Source of the DNA: Flagellimonas lutimaris
Lineage (GTDB): Bacteria > Bacteroidota > Bacteroidia > Flavobacteriales > Flavobacteriaceae
DNA length: 64,000 bases
Reading direction: 5' to 3'
Assembly (NCBI RefSeq): GCF_003581615.1
Contig: NZ_QXFH01000063.1
Location: forward strand, 37,340-101,339
The position numbers and the translations under genes were made by a program. Under the pieces are notes generated by a model. The model saw only the letters and a program-made list of their open reading frames with translations, was not told the origin of the DNA and made no database searches. Position 1 is the first letter of the stretch. Every line of letters starts with the position of its first letter. Below, one piece after another: positions 53,145 through 62,029 of this stretch.

Positions 53145-53585
53145 ATGAAAAATAGATCAACCAATAATCGAACTAGGTGGATTAAAGTAATTGCATTTAT
53201 TAATGGTATCGCAGCCATATTTCATTTACTCTTTTGGATTGCCGCCTTCATTAAACTGCCCGCCATCACCTCAACAAAAAATATTGCGGATCAGATAAAT
53301 CTTTCCACAACGTATGGATTTGGAATCGCTGATTTTTTATGGTCGGTTCCTCTTCTGATAATTGGATCAATAGGACTTTGGAAAAAAACCGGAATTGGTT
53401 GGTTAGCTGCACTTTTGGCCAATTCGCTATATTGGTACTCGCTCACGGTTGTAATAATTAGGGATTTATTCTCGAATTCAATTTCACCCGGAACAATTTT
53501 ATTTTTGCCTTTTGCACTAGCTTCATTCTGGATATCCTATTTTTTATGGAAGAGCCGAAGTGTTTTCTTGAACAAAGAAAAATGA
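53145..53585 (+). CDS. Four-helix integral membrane protein, function unknown
   Basis: I do not recognise a family. The 146-aa product has a basic N-terminus (KNRSTNNRTRW) and four membrane segments (about 14-34, 58-78, 83-105, 113-135). There are no cysteines or catalytic-looking motifs. The gene is AT-rich like the accessory genes before it and shares an upstream dyad element with the serine hydrolase gene. It is a real gene on the strength of a clean start and hydrophobic pattern. Confidence 0.75.
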   Translation: MKNRSTNNRTRWIKVIAFINGIAAIFHLLFWIAAFIKLPAITSTKNIADQINLSTTYGFGIADFLWSVPLLIIGSIGLWKKTGIGWLAALLANSLYWYSLTVVIIRDLFSNSISPGTILFLPFALASFWISYFLWKSRSVFLNKEK

Positions 53586-53648
53586 AATGGATAAATAACC
53601 TCAAACCAAAAAGAACTGAGTAAAACATAAGTTCAAATAAACGATAGT

Positions 53649-54797
53649 TTATTTATCCCTCCTACGCAAGAAAAACGTAATCCCAAAAACCAAGAAGGCC
53701 ATACACAATAGCAAGATAAAACTATAGTTGAGCGAAGCACTTTCGGCTATAAACCCAAGAATAACGGGACCTAACAAAAAACCGATGTATCCTGAACCTG
53801 CAATAAAGGCCACTCCTTGCGAAGAATCCACTCCCTTGACATTGCCCCCGATACGGAACAGTTCGGGCACAATGACCGAAAAACCAAGCCCATTAAAGGC
53901 AAACCCAATAATGGACCATGTGGTTTGTTGTGTCAATACCAAAAAATAGCCCAAAGCTGCGATAAGGGCACCTAGTCCTACCAACTTTATGGGCCCAATT
54001 CGAGCACTGATGCCATCACCAAGAAACCGGCCAAGCGTCATGGTGGTGGAAAATGCCAAAAAGCCAGCTCCAATAAGCAATTCCGGAGCCATGGTCATTT
54101 CTTTGAGGTAGAGTCCGCTCCAGTCGATAATGGCTCCTTCACTACCAAAGGAACCAAAGCCGATAATACCCAACAACAACAAGGGCTTGAACAATTTTAG
54201 GCTGAAAGGTTCCTTTTCCACAGGTGCGGCAACGATATGGATGTAATGTTTTCTAAAAAACAGATTGATGATAAATACCAACACCACTGTAATACCCATA
54301 TGCAAAACAGGATTACCGATTACTGGAATCAAGAAACTTCCCAGCCCCACCAAAATGCCGCCCAAACTAAAAAAACCGTGGGCCGCGGACATAAAGTTTT
54401 GCTTGTCTTCCTTTTCAATCTCGGTGACCAGGGTGTTTATGGCAATATCGATGAAACCGTTCCCTGCCCCAAACAGGTAGAGCGCCGCCATCAATACATA
54501 ATAATTCGGAGCCATTAAGGGAAGCATTGCCGTTGCCGAAACAACAACTACCCCAATCCACGATGCCCTTCCAACCCCAATACGGTTGATTAGCTTGGAT
54601 GACATAGGAATGATGGTAAAAACCCCAAGGGACAAACAAAATAGGGCAATGCCCAAATCAGCTTTGTCAATGCCCAGCTTTTCCTTAACGGTGGGGATAT
54701 AAATGGCCCAGGTACCAAACCAAATATTAATACTGGTAAACACCCATGCCGCTCCAAAATATCTTGGATTGGACAGAATCAGTTTTAGGGATTTCAT
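53649..54797 (-). CDS. MFS transporter
   Basis: The 382-aa product has 12 predicted membrane segments in two halves. MFS signs are KEKLGIDKADLGIALFCLSLG after the first helix, the loop SSKLINRIGVGRASWIG, and GRFLGDGISARIGPIKLVGLGAL in the second half. It may belong to the FucP/YfkF-like group. It follows kynureninase by 39 bases on the same strand, so transport of a kynurenine-route compound such as anthranilate or a tryptophan metabolite is possible; a substrate is not shown. Confidence 0.88.
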   Translation of the reverse strand: MKSLKLILSNPRYFGAAWVFTSINIWFGTWAIYIPTVKEKLGIDKADLGIALFCLSLGVFTIIPMSSKLINRIGVGRASWIGVVVVSATAMLPLMAPNYYVLMAALYLFGAGNGFIDIAINTLVTEIEKEDKQNFMSAAHGFFSLGGILVGLGSFLIPVIGNPVLHMGITVVLVFIINLFFRKHYIHIVAAPVEKEPFSLKLFKPLLLLGIIGFGSFGSEGAIIDWSGLYLKEMTMAPELLIGAGFLAFSTTMTLGRFLGDGISARIGPIKLVGLGALIAALGYFLVLTQQTTWSIIGFAFNGLGFSVIVPELFRIGGNVKGVDSSQGVAFIAGSGYIGFLLGPVILGFIAESASLNYSFILLLCMAFLVFGITFFLRRRDK

Positions 54798-54836
54798 AAA
54801 TGGTTTTGGTTGGTCGGGTTCATGAAATACGCAATC

Positions 54837-56105
54837 TTATTTGTTTTGTATTCCTGCTTTCAAGATTTGTCCAAAGCGGTACATATCCTCATAAGAGCAA
54901 TACAAAGGTGCCGGGGCCAATCGTATAACGTTGGGCTCCCGCCAATCGGTAATGACACCGTTTTTCATTAAGTAATCAAAAATAGCCTTGCCCTCCCCGT
55001 GCAAAAACACGGAAAGTTGGCAACCTCTGTCATCAGGGGTAATGATTTCAAAAGTGCTGTCCACTTCCTTATCAATTTCATGAAGCACAAACTCCAAATA
55101 GGCCACAATGGTCTTTTGTTTTTCGATAAGGGCATCCATCCCAACCTCATCAAATATTTCCAGAGAGGCCAAATAGGGCGCAATGGAAAGTATGGGCGGA
55201 TTGCTTACCTGCCAAGCATCGGCGGTTTCTATGGGGTCGAACTCGGGCTTCATTAAAAAGCGGGTCTCCTTTTTGGTGCCCCACCAGCCTTCAAAACGGG
55301 GAATATCTTCTCTTCCCAAATACTGTTCATGAACAAAGATTCCCGATGCATTGCCAGGACCACTATTCATGTATTTGTAACTGCACCATGCAGCAAAATC
55401 AGCGCCCCAATCGTGCAGGTTCAATTTTATATTTCCAACCCCGTGGGCTAAATCCCAACCCACAAAGGCACCTACATCTTTTCCTGCTTTAGTAATGGCT
55501 TCCATATCCAATACCTGACCATTGTAATAATTCACACCGCCCATCAACACCAAGGCCAGCTCGTCCCCTACTTCATTAATTTTTTGGATGATGTCTTCCG
55601 TGCGCCAGGCATGTTCGCCATCACGCTTTTTCACCTCAACAATGACATCTTTAGGGTCCAATCCATGAAAACGCACCTGGCTTTGCAACATATATTGGTC
55701 GGATGGAAATGCTTTTTCCTCACAAATGATTTTGAATCGCTTTTCTGTAGGTCGATAAAAAGACACCATCAACAAATGAAGGTTGACCGTTAGCGTGTTC
55801 ATTACCGATATCTCTTCGGGTTTGGCACCGACCACTTTGCCCAGACCTTCGGCTAGCCTTTCATGGTAATCCCACCAAGGTTTATCGGCGTAAAAATGAC
55901 CTTCCACGGCCAATTCCCGCCAGTCATTCATTACATCATCCACAAATTTTTGGGTCCGTTTGGGTTGAAGCCCTAGGGAGTTTCCTGTAAAATAGATAAC
56001 ATCCTTGTCATTTACTTGGGGATAGTGAAACTCATTTCTATAGGGTGCAAGGGCATCCGAAGCATCAAGCTCCTTGGCAAATGCAAGCGTATTTTGGAAC
56101 GTCAT
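54837..56105 (-). CDS. kynU: Kynureninase
   Basis: The 422-aa PLP enzyme cleaves kynurenine or 3-hydroxykynurenine to (3-hydroxy)anthranilate and alanine. It has VIYFTGNSLGLQPKRT near residue 38, LTVNLHLLMVSFYRPT near 108, GWDLAHGVGNIKLNLHDWGADFAAWCSYKYMNSGPG with the PLP lysine in YKYMNSG near 241, and RFEGWWGTKKETRF near 278. Combined with kmo at 39815 it gives 3-hydroxyanthranilate, but no 3-hydroxyanthranilate dioxygenase is seen in the window. Confidence 0.96.
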   Translation of the reverse strand: MTFQNTLAFAKELDASDALAPYRNEFHYPQVNDKDVIYFTGNSLGLQPKRTQKFVDDVMNDWRELAVEGHFYADKPWWDYHERLAEGLGKVVGAKPEEISVMNTLTVNLHLLMVSFYRPTEKRFKIICEEKAFPSDQYMLQSQVRFHGLDPKDVIVEVKKRDGEHAWRTEDIIQKINEVGDELALVLMGGVNYYNGQVLDMEAITKAGKDVGAFVGWDLAHGVGNIKLNLHDWGADFAAWCSYKYMNSGPGNASGIFVHEQYLGREDIPRFEGWWGTKKETRFLMKPEFDPIETADAWQVSNPPILSIAPYLASLEIFDEVGMDALIEKQKTIVAYLEFVLHEIDKEVDSTFEIITPDDRGCQLSVFLHGEGKAIFDYLMKNGVITDWREPNVIRLAPAPLYCSYEDMYRFGQILKAGIQNK

Positions 56106-56162
56106 TCTTTTTTGGTTTTCCTCAAAAATACGATTTGTGGAAGTAATCTGAAGAAAAGAAAA

Positions 56163-56627
56163 TTACACCAATCGCATTTCGATGATGTGTTTTTTAAAGC
56201 CTACTTTTTCATAGGCTTTAATGGCTGCTAGATTTTCGTTGTATACCGTCAATCTAATTTCTTTTAAACCATTGGTATTGGACCAGTTTTTTAATTCTTC
56301 TACAATTAAAGCGTTGATTCCCATGCCGCGAAAATCTTCGTCGGTGTACATAAAACCGAGGTAGGCATAAAATTCATGATCTAAATAATGCCTTGCCTTT
56401 TTGGGAATGGCATAGCCCGAGGCCACAACTTTATCTTTCGACTCCGCTACAACCACATGAGCTTTAGAGTCTTGAATCATTTCGCCGATATCGTAATAAC
56501 TAACAGGTCCCTCTTTAATAGTGACATCGAACGGACGTTCGGCTTTTATGATTTCTTGTTCAAAATTTAGCAGCACGGGAAGATCGTCCAATGTTGCTGT
56601 TCGTATATTTACCTTTGGTAACGTCAT
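56163..56627 (-). CDS. GNAT family N-acetyltransferase
   Basis: About 154 aa from ATG 56627 (MTLPKVNIRTATLDDLPVLL); an upstream start would add ten residues unlike the family. The acetyl-CoA site is visible as GFMYTDEDFRGMGINALIVEEL near 95-115, followed by LTVYNENLAAIKAYEKVGFKKHIIEM. Substrate unknown. It lies 57 bases upstream of kynU on the same strand and could be in that operon. Confidence 0.9.
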   Translation of the reverse strand: MTLPKVNIRTATLDDLPVLLNFEQEIIKAERPFDVTIKEGPVSYYDIGEMIQDSKAHVVVAESKDKVVASGYAIPKKARHYLDHEFYAYLGFMYTDEDFRGMGINALIVEELKNWSNTNGLKEIRLTVYNENLAAIKAYEKVGFKKHIIEMRLV

Positions 56628-56693
56628 GGAATGCTTTTGCTTTAACAGATATTCCAATGTAGTTCTTTTCTATATTTTTGCGAAAAATAAATC

Positions 56694-57335
56694 ATGCATT
56701 TCCTATCACCCATTTTGGAGAGTTACATTGCCAACAGTTCGGAAAACGAACCGGAATTGTTACGGGAACTTACCCGCGAAACCCATTTGAAGGTCATTCA
56801 ACCCCGAATGATCACAGGTCATTTTCAAGGTCGGGTATTGAGTATGTTGTCCAAAATCATCAACCCCAACTATATTTTGGAGATAGGCACCTACACAGGC
56901 TATTCTGCTTTATGTTTGGCAGAGGGGCTCCAAAAAGAAGGTGAACTGCATACGATTGAGGTAAACGAAGAGCTCCATCAAATGCAACGAAAGTATTTTG
57001 ATAAAAGTGGATTTTGTTCTCAAATCAAACAACATATTGGAGATGCCCTGGACATTGTCCCAAGCTTGAACCAGACCTTTGACCTTGTTTTTATTGATGC
57101 TCAAAAGGTCAACTACGATGCTTATTTTGAGGCGGTGGTACAAAAAACAAAACCTGGCAGCGTTATTCTATCGGACAATGTACTTTGGTCTGGAAAAGTG
57201 GTCGAGCCCTTACAGAAATCGGACAAGGCCACAGAGGCCCTTTTGGAATACAATCAAAAATTGAAAGAAGACCCTCGGGTAGAAACGGTTTTGCTGCCCA
57301 TTAGGGATGGACTGACGTTGAGTAGGGTGCGATAA
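56694..57335 (+). CDS. SAM-dependent O-methyltransferase (CCoAOMT-like)
   Basis: The 213-aa class I methyltransferase has the SAM site ILEIGTYTGYSALCLAEGL near residue 65, the acidic residue in LHTIEVNEE near 90, DLVFIDAQKVNYDAYFEAVVQKTKPG with the metal aspartate near 135, and LSDNVLWSGKV near 160. By family it methylates catechol-type hydroxyls with a divalent metal. It starts divergently from the GNAT gene and ends 35 bases inside the convergent PAP2 gene. Confidence 0.92.
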   Translation: MHFLSPILESYIANSSENEPELLRELTRETHLKVIQPRMITGHFQGRVLSMLSKIINPNYILEIGTYTGYSALCLAEGLQKEGELHTIEVNEELHQMQRKYFDKSGFCSQIKQHIGDALDIVPSLNQTFDLVFIDAQKVNYDAYFEAVVQKTKPGSVILSDNVLWSGKVVEPLQKSDKATEALLEYNQKLKEDPRVETVLLPIRDGLTLSRVR

Positions 57336-57873
57336 AGCGTTGGTGCAACCAATAGAAAAGCCATCCGGACAATAAACCTACCACCATTCCAACAATAATG
57401 TCAATCGGGAAATGTACCCCCACATAAATTCGGCTCATGGCAAACAATATGGGCCATATAAAAAAGAGTATCGCCCATTTTACTTTTTGTCTCAAAAAAA
57501 GGAACACCAGCATGGTAATGGAGAACGAACTGGATGCATGACCAGAGAAAAAACTATAATCCGTTGGCGTTTTTAGAATACGTATCAGGGTATTGATTTC
57601 TTCTGTATTGTTTGGCCGTAACCTTGCTACCGAAATTTTGGTCAAATGGGTAATGACCGTTATAAAAATGGCCAATCCAAGAACCGTCAAAAATTTATAG
57701 AAGGCCTCTTTTTTTGAAAATTTCAGGTAAAACAAGACGAGAAATAGGATAAAGAGGGGAATCCAAGTAGAAATATTGGTCACGGTGGCCCAAAAAAAAT
57801 CATACTTCTCTATGCCCAAGCCATTGAGATAAACAAAAGTGTCTCTATCCCATTTGAGCATTTTTTCCAACAT
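57301..57873 (-). CDS. PAP2-family membrane phosphatase
   Basis: The 190-aa integral membrane protein has the three phosphatase motifs: KISVARLRPN (KxxxxxxRP type) near residue 78, YSFFSGHASSSFSI (PSGH type) near 105, and SRIYVGVHFPIDIIVGMVVG (SRxxxxxHxxxD) near 147. It probably dephosphorylates undecaprenyl or phosphatidate-type lipids in the periplasmic leaflet. It lies six bases after tatA on the same strand. Confidence 0.93.
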   Translation of the reverse strand: MLEKMLKWDRDTFVYLNGLGIEKYDFFWATVTNISTWIPLFILFLVLFYLKFSKKEAFYKFLTVLGLAIFITVITHLTKISVARLRPNNTEEINTLIRILKTPTDYSFFSGHASSSFSITMLVFLFLRQKVKWAILFFIWPILFAMSRIYVGVHFPIDIIVGMVVGLLSGWLFYWLHQRFIAPYSTSVHP

Positions 57874-57879
57874 AGGAAT

Positions 57880-58152
57880 TTACTTGTTGAGGTCTCTTTT
57901 GATGGAGCCGGAAACTTCGTTTACATTCTTCTTAACATCATCGATTTCCTTACGAATATCCTTGGTGAAGTCGGTGTCAATATCCGTGCTATTTTGGATT
58001 TCACGCTTAATATCGTCCGTGGCATCCTTTAATTGGCGCATTCCTTTACCAAGCCCTTTGGCTATTCCAGGAATTTTGTCCGCACCAAACACCATCACCA
58101 CTATAAATAGGATGAAAAAAATCTCAGCTCCGCTAATGAATAGAAATTGCAT
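57880..58152 (-). CDS. tatA: Twin-arginine translocase subunit TatA/TatE
   Basis: A 90-aa product from ATG 58152 (MQFLFISGAEIFFILFIVVMVFG). Its layout is one N-terminal membrane helix, the hinge FGADKIPGIAKGLGKGMRQLKDA, then a charged amphipathic tail (DDIKREIQNSTD, KDIRKEIDDVKKN). TatA forms the pore for folded proteins with RR signals, such as the GH109 protein here. tatC is not in the window. Confidence 0.94.
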   Translation of the reverse strand: MQFLFISGAEIFFILFIVVMVFGADKIPGIAKGLGKGMRQLKDATDDIKREIQNSTDIDTDFTKDIRKEIDDVKKNVNEVSGSIKRDLNK

Positions 58153-58181
58153 GCCACAAATATAATCAGAACTTAGGTTCA

Positions 58182-58213
58182 AAATAAAAAAAGCCCCGTG
58201 AAATCACGAGGCT
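58182..58213 (-). terminator. Rho-independent terminator after the M1 peptidase gene
   Basis: On the minus strand AGCCTCGTG, an ATTT loop and CACGGGGCT (one G-T pair) are followed by a run of seven T. It lies between the M1 peptidase and tatA. Confidence 0.88.
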
Positions 58214-58235
58214 CTTAACATAGTTTTTTCTTTTA

Positions 58236-60551
58236 CTATTTTCCTTTGATATTTTCTTTGAACTTATCAAAGTCTGACTTCTCTTCTTTCTTAGGCCAAG
58301 AGTTATTGGTAGTGTCGATATCGGCAGTTTCCAATTTTGGATCTACTACGATTCCCACCAATTCTTTTTCTGTTGCCATTACTCTTTTCACTTCAGCATC
58401 ATTCTTTCTCCAAATTTCTGGAGGATAGGTAACGCTTTCGGTTGTACCATCGGCATAGGTATATTCCACAATCAATGGCATTGGAATGCCTCCTGGTTTG
58501 TCAAAAGTGATTTCGTAGAAATACTTAGGCTCTTCAACCTGAGCTCTTTCAGCCTCGGTCATATTGTCCATCATGAATTCCTTCAAGTTTTGGGAAGTCT
58601 CTGTTGGAGATTTTCCTTTAAGTTCTGGAGCAAAGTCCTCGCTATCCTCTTCTGCCAAGTAAACCAATGGAGGAAGATCGGCCTCGGTAAGGTTTCTATC
58701 GGCCATGTATTTTTCCATTTCCTTGGTCGGCTTGTTGGACACGTAGTATTTTTTAACTCCTTTTACACCTATGTCAACATAATCGGTTGTATAGAACCAT
58801 CCTCTCCAGTACCAATCCAAATCCACTGCAGAAGCATCTTCCATAGTACGGAAGAAATCCTCTGGGGTTGGGTGTTTAAACATCCAACGTTGTGCATAGG
58901 TTTTAAAGGCATGATCGAACAATTCCTCACCCATTACGGTTTCCCTTAAAATATTCAGGGCAGTTGCAGGTTTACCGTAGGCGTTTGGGCCAAGTTGGTA
59001 TACATTTTCTGGATTGGACATAATGGGCGAAATAAAACTTTGATCTCCGCTCATATAAGGAACAATTTTCGATGGCTCACCTCTTCTTGAAGGGTATTTT
59101 TCGTTCGGAGCAATAACTTCTGGATTGTTTTTTCCAAAATCCTGCTCTGCCAAATACTGCATAAAGGTATCCAAACCTTCATCCATCCATCCCCACTGAC
59201 GCTCATCGGAATTAACGATCATTGGGAAGAAGTTGTGTCCTACTTCGTGGATAATCACACTGATCATACCATATTTTGTTCTGTCGGAATAGGTACCGTC
59301 TTCGTTAGGACGACCATAGTTCCAGCAAATCATAGGGTATTCCATACCTTGGTTTTTTGCGTGTACCGAAATAGCTTTATGGTATGGGTAATCAAAAGTG
59401 TGCTTAGAGTATGTTTTTAAGGTTTGTGCCACGGCTTTGGTAGACTGCTCTTCCCAAAGTGGGTTACCTTCTTTTGGATATAGCGATACCGCCATAACAT
59501 CCTTACTACCTATTTTAACGGCCTGCATGTCCCAGATAAATTTTCTGGATGTTGCAAATCCGTAATCCCTAACATTGGTCGCTTTGAACTTCCAAGTTTT
59601 GGTATCCGTAGCGAAACCTTTTTCAGCAGCTTCTGCTTCTTCTTGGGTTACAATAACTACAGGCTTGTCGTACGACTTTTTGGCCTGCTTGTAACGCTTC
59701 ATCATATCTTTCGAGAAAACATCGTCTCTGTTTTGAAGTACACCTGTAGCATCCAAAACGTGATCTGCAGGAACGGTAATGCTCACATCGTAGTTACCAA
59801 ATGGCAATGCGAACTCTCCACTACCCCAGAACTGATGGTTTTGCCATCCTTCCACATCACTGTAAACAGCCATTCTTGGGAAGAACTGGGCAATTACGTA
59901 AGCACGGTTTCCATCTTTTGGAAAGTACTCATATCCCGAACGTGCTCTGTTTACGGTATGGTCTGGTATGTTATACCACCATTTTATCGAGAAAGAAATT
60001 TTCTCTCCACTTTTAAGTGGTTCAGCAATGTTAATACGCATCATGGTTTGGTTGATGGTATAAGACAATGGTTTTCCGCTATCATCTTTTACCGACTCAA
60101 TATTGAAACCACCATCGAACGGCTCGTTAATGTATGTTTCGGCAAAGTTACCTGCTGTATAAGCAATATTTACACCGTTTCCATTACGTAGTGGTGACTT
60201 GGAATCCTTTGCACGTACATTTTGGTCCAATTGCACCCAAAGAAATTCTAAATCATCTGGTGAATTGTTATGGTAAGTAATGGTTTCCTCACCATTAATT
60301 TTGGCATTTTTATCATCTAGGTAGATATCCATTACATAATCCGCCTGTTGTTGATAATAATCTGGACCGGGGGCACCAGAAGCTGACCTGTAAGTGTTTG
60401 GAGAGGAAAATTCCTCATACAATTGTTTAAATTTACTTTGGTTGTAGTGACCGGGATCCCGTTCTTCTTTAACGTCTCCCTCTTCTTGCGCCATAACCAC
60501 GGCTCCAAAAAGGAACAATAGGGAAGCGAAGCAATACTTGAATCTGTTCAT
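58236..60551 (-). CDS. Secreted M1-family metallopeptidase
   Basis: The 771-aa product has a signal peptide (MNRFKYCFASLLFLFGAVVMAQ), an N-terminal beta domain, and a catalytic domain with zinc ligands HEVGHN near residue 436 and the downstream glutamate in GWMDEGLDTFMQY near 458. The GxMEN exopeptidase motif is changed to GMEYPMICW, common in this bacteroidotal group, so aminopeptidase activity is likely but not certain. It is at the end of a run of minus-strand genes after the DUF6702 gene and has its own terminator. Confidence 0.9.
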   Translation of the reverse strand: MNRFKYCFASLLFLFGAVVMAQEEGDVKEERDPGHYNQSKFKQLYEEFSSPNTYRSASGAPGPDYYQQQADYVMDIYLDDKNAKINGEETITYHNNSPDDLEFLWVQLDQNVRAKDSKSPLRNGNGVNIAYTAGNFAETYINEPFDGGFNIESVKDDSGKPLSYTINQTMMRINIAEPLKSGEKISFSIKWWYNIPDHTVNRARSGYEYFPKDGNRAYVIAQFFPRMAVYSDVEGWQNHQFWGSGEFALPFGNYDVSITVPADHVLDATGVLQNRDDVFSKDMMKRYKQAKKSYDKPVVIVTQEEAEAAEKGFATDTKTWKFKATNVRDYGFATSRKFIWDMQAVKIGSKDVMAVSLYPKEGNPLWEEQSTKAVAQTLKTYSKHTFDYPYHKAISVHAKNQGMEYPMICWNYGRPNEDGTYSDRTKYGMISVIIHEVGHNFFPMIVNSDERQWGWMDEGLDTFMQYLAEQDFGKNNPEVIAPNEKYPSRRGEPSKIVPYMSGDQSFISPIMSNPENVYQLGPNAYGKPATALNILRETVMGEELFDHAFKTYAQRWMFKHPTPEDFFRTMEDASAVDLDWYWRGWFYTTDYVDIGVKGVKKYYVSNKPTKEMEKYMADRNLTEADLPPLVYLAEEDSEDFAPELKGKSPTETSQNLKEFMMDNMTEAERAQVEEPKYFYEITFDKPGGIPMPLIVEYTYADGTTESVTYPPEIWRKNDAEVKRVMATEKELVGIVVDPKLETADIDTTNNSWPKKEEKSDFDKFKENIKGK

Positions 60552-60611
60552 TTTCTATCTGATTTTATAACGGTGAAAAATAACATATTTTAACCAAATG
60601 TTAAGAATACG

Positions 60612-61130
60612 TCATAAGTTTAACATTCCTTTATTGTTCTCCCTGATCAACACAAAACTTTTTTTGTTCCCGTTCCACTTTACATGGACCACATTTTGCT
60701 GCTCATCAAACAAATCGGTCAGCACCTCATTCTGCACTGACATGGTTTTTACTTCGGATAATGTTACGTTGGGAATTTCCAGGTAGCAGATAACCACATC
60801 GGCATCATACCTTTTTCCAAGGAAGTTATATGGTACAACATTCCCGTCCAATTCGACCACGAATTTTGACCTAAAATATTTTTCGATATACTCATCGGCT
60901 ATTTTGGATTCTTTGGGAGTGGCCAGTTTGGCCTCGATGCCATAACGTTCTTGAAGAAGTTTATCGAGGTCATCTATAAAAATTCGACTGGTAACCTGGA
61001 AAGCGTTGTTCTCTTCTGCATATTCGATATTGGTGACGCTTACGTAGAATTTATGTGCGGACGAGAAAGACAAAAATAGAAGCATTGCCAAAGGCAAAAC
61101 CAAGATTTTTGCTTTTTTCAGTTTCATCAT
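60612..61130 (-). CDS. DUF6702 family secreted protein
   Basis: The 172-aa product has a signal peptide (KILVLPLAMLLFLSFSSAHKF) and a mature all-beta-looking domain: HKFYVSVTNIEYAEENNAFQVTSRIFIDDLDKLLQ, cited in part, then FLGKRYDADVVICYLEIPNV. This matches the DUF6702 family seen beside M1 peptidases in Flavobacteriia; the function is unknown. The gene lies 60 bases upstream of the M1 peptidase gene. Confidence 0.88.
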   Translation of the reverse strand: MMKLKKAKILVLPLAMLLFLSFSSAHKFYVSVTNIEYAEENNAFQVTSRIFIDDLDKLLQERYGIEAKLATPKESKIADEYIEKYFRSKFVVELDGNVVPYNFLGKRYDADVVICYLEIPNVTLSEVKTMSVQNEVLTDLFDEQQNVVHVKWNGNKKSFVLIRENNKGMLNL

Positions 61131-61231
61131 GTGTTATTAGACTTTAATTGTGCAACAATGTTACAGTTTTATGATTCGTTCTGCAATTTACCTGCCAAAC
61201 TATTTTTTCGGACATCAGATATCTAAAAAAA

Positions 61232-62029
61232 TCAATCCAAGTCGTTGCTTTTGCGGTAGGCTCTACTTTTGTTAATCATTACGTCCCATATCCTTAATCT
61301 ATCTTGCGATTCCACTGCAGCCTGAAAAGCTTCGTCCACCTCACAGAAATACATGAAATCATCAATTTTGTCCATGGGAATTTTCAAGGTGGTTACAAAA
61401 AGTGAATCAGCATAATATCCCTGAACGCGTTGTGTCTGTGCGTAGCTCTTGTCAACTTTTACCCTATTTTTTAGCATTTTGGTGCGACCGGTAATCGCAT
61501 TGATAATAGGATCTAAAGGAGGGGTTAATATCATTCCCAAATTAAACTTTCCATAGGTAGCTTGTTTTAACCTTCGCTCGCTTTGTGTAGGTACGCGTTG
61601 ATGGGCATTGGGCAGGTTCAAGGCTTCAGCGCTAACATCTTTTTCCAAAACGACCCGATCAATATCCTTGGTTAGGTCACCTGTTAAATTGTATGGAGTC
61701 ACCACCACTTCCCTAAGCTGGTTCACAAATTCCTGCATGGGCACTTCAACAAAATTGGATTGAAACAATCCTTCGGTAACTGGTATGGATTTCCTTAAAA
61801 AATGTACTGCGGAGAACACCAAGGTATCATTTAACCGAACTCGAATAGAGAAGTTACCTTCAAAATCGGTGATAACGGCATCTTTTGTAGTGATGTTCTG
61901 CACTACTACACCAATCACATCCTTGTCCACACTGGTAACCCTTCCCTGAAGCAATTTAGTATCACCCTCTTGAGCAAAAAGCCCTTGGACGATAAAAAAA
62001 ATGACGAATGCGAGAAAGCATTTTTTCAT
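61232..62029 (-). CDS. Carboxypeptidase-regulatory-like domain protein, copy 2
   Basis: The 265-aa product has a signal peptide (MKKCFLAFVIFFIVQGLFAQ) and an N-terminal carboxypeptidase-regulatory-like Ig domain (about 25-110: LQGRVTSVDKDVIGVVVQNITT, ITDFEGNFSIRVRLNDTLVFSAV). The C-terminal half has no recognised fold and ends DKIDDFMYFCEVDEAFQAAVESQ, which parallels the neighbour. There is no TonB-dependent barrel. It overlaps its paralogue by four bases. Confidence 0.87.
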   Translation of the reverse strand: MKKCFLAFVIFFIVQGLFAQEGDTKLLQGRVTSVDKDVIGVVVQNITTKDAVITDFEGNFSIRVRLNDTLVFSAVHFLRKSIPVTEGLFQSNFVEVPMQEFVNQLREVVVTPYNLTGDLTKDIDRVVLEKDVSAEALNLPNAHQRVPTQSERRLKQATYGKFNLGMILTPPLDPIINAITGRTKMLKNRVKVDKSYAQTQRVQGYYADSLFVTTLKIPMDKIDDFMYFCEVDEAFQAAVESQDRLRIWDVMINKSRAYRKSNDLD

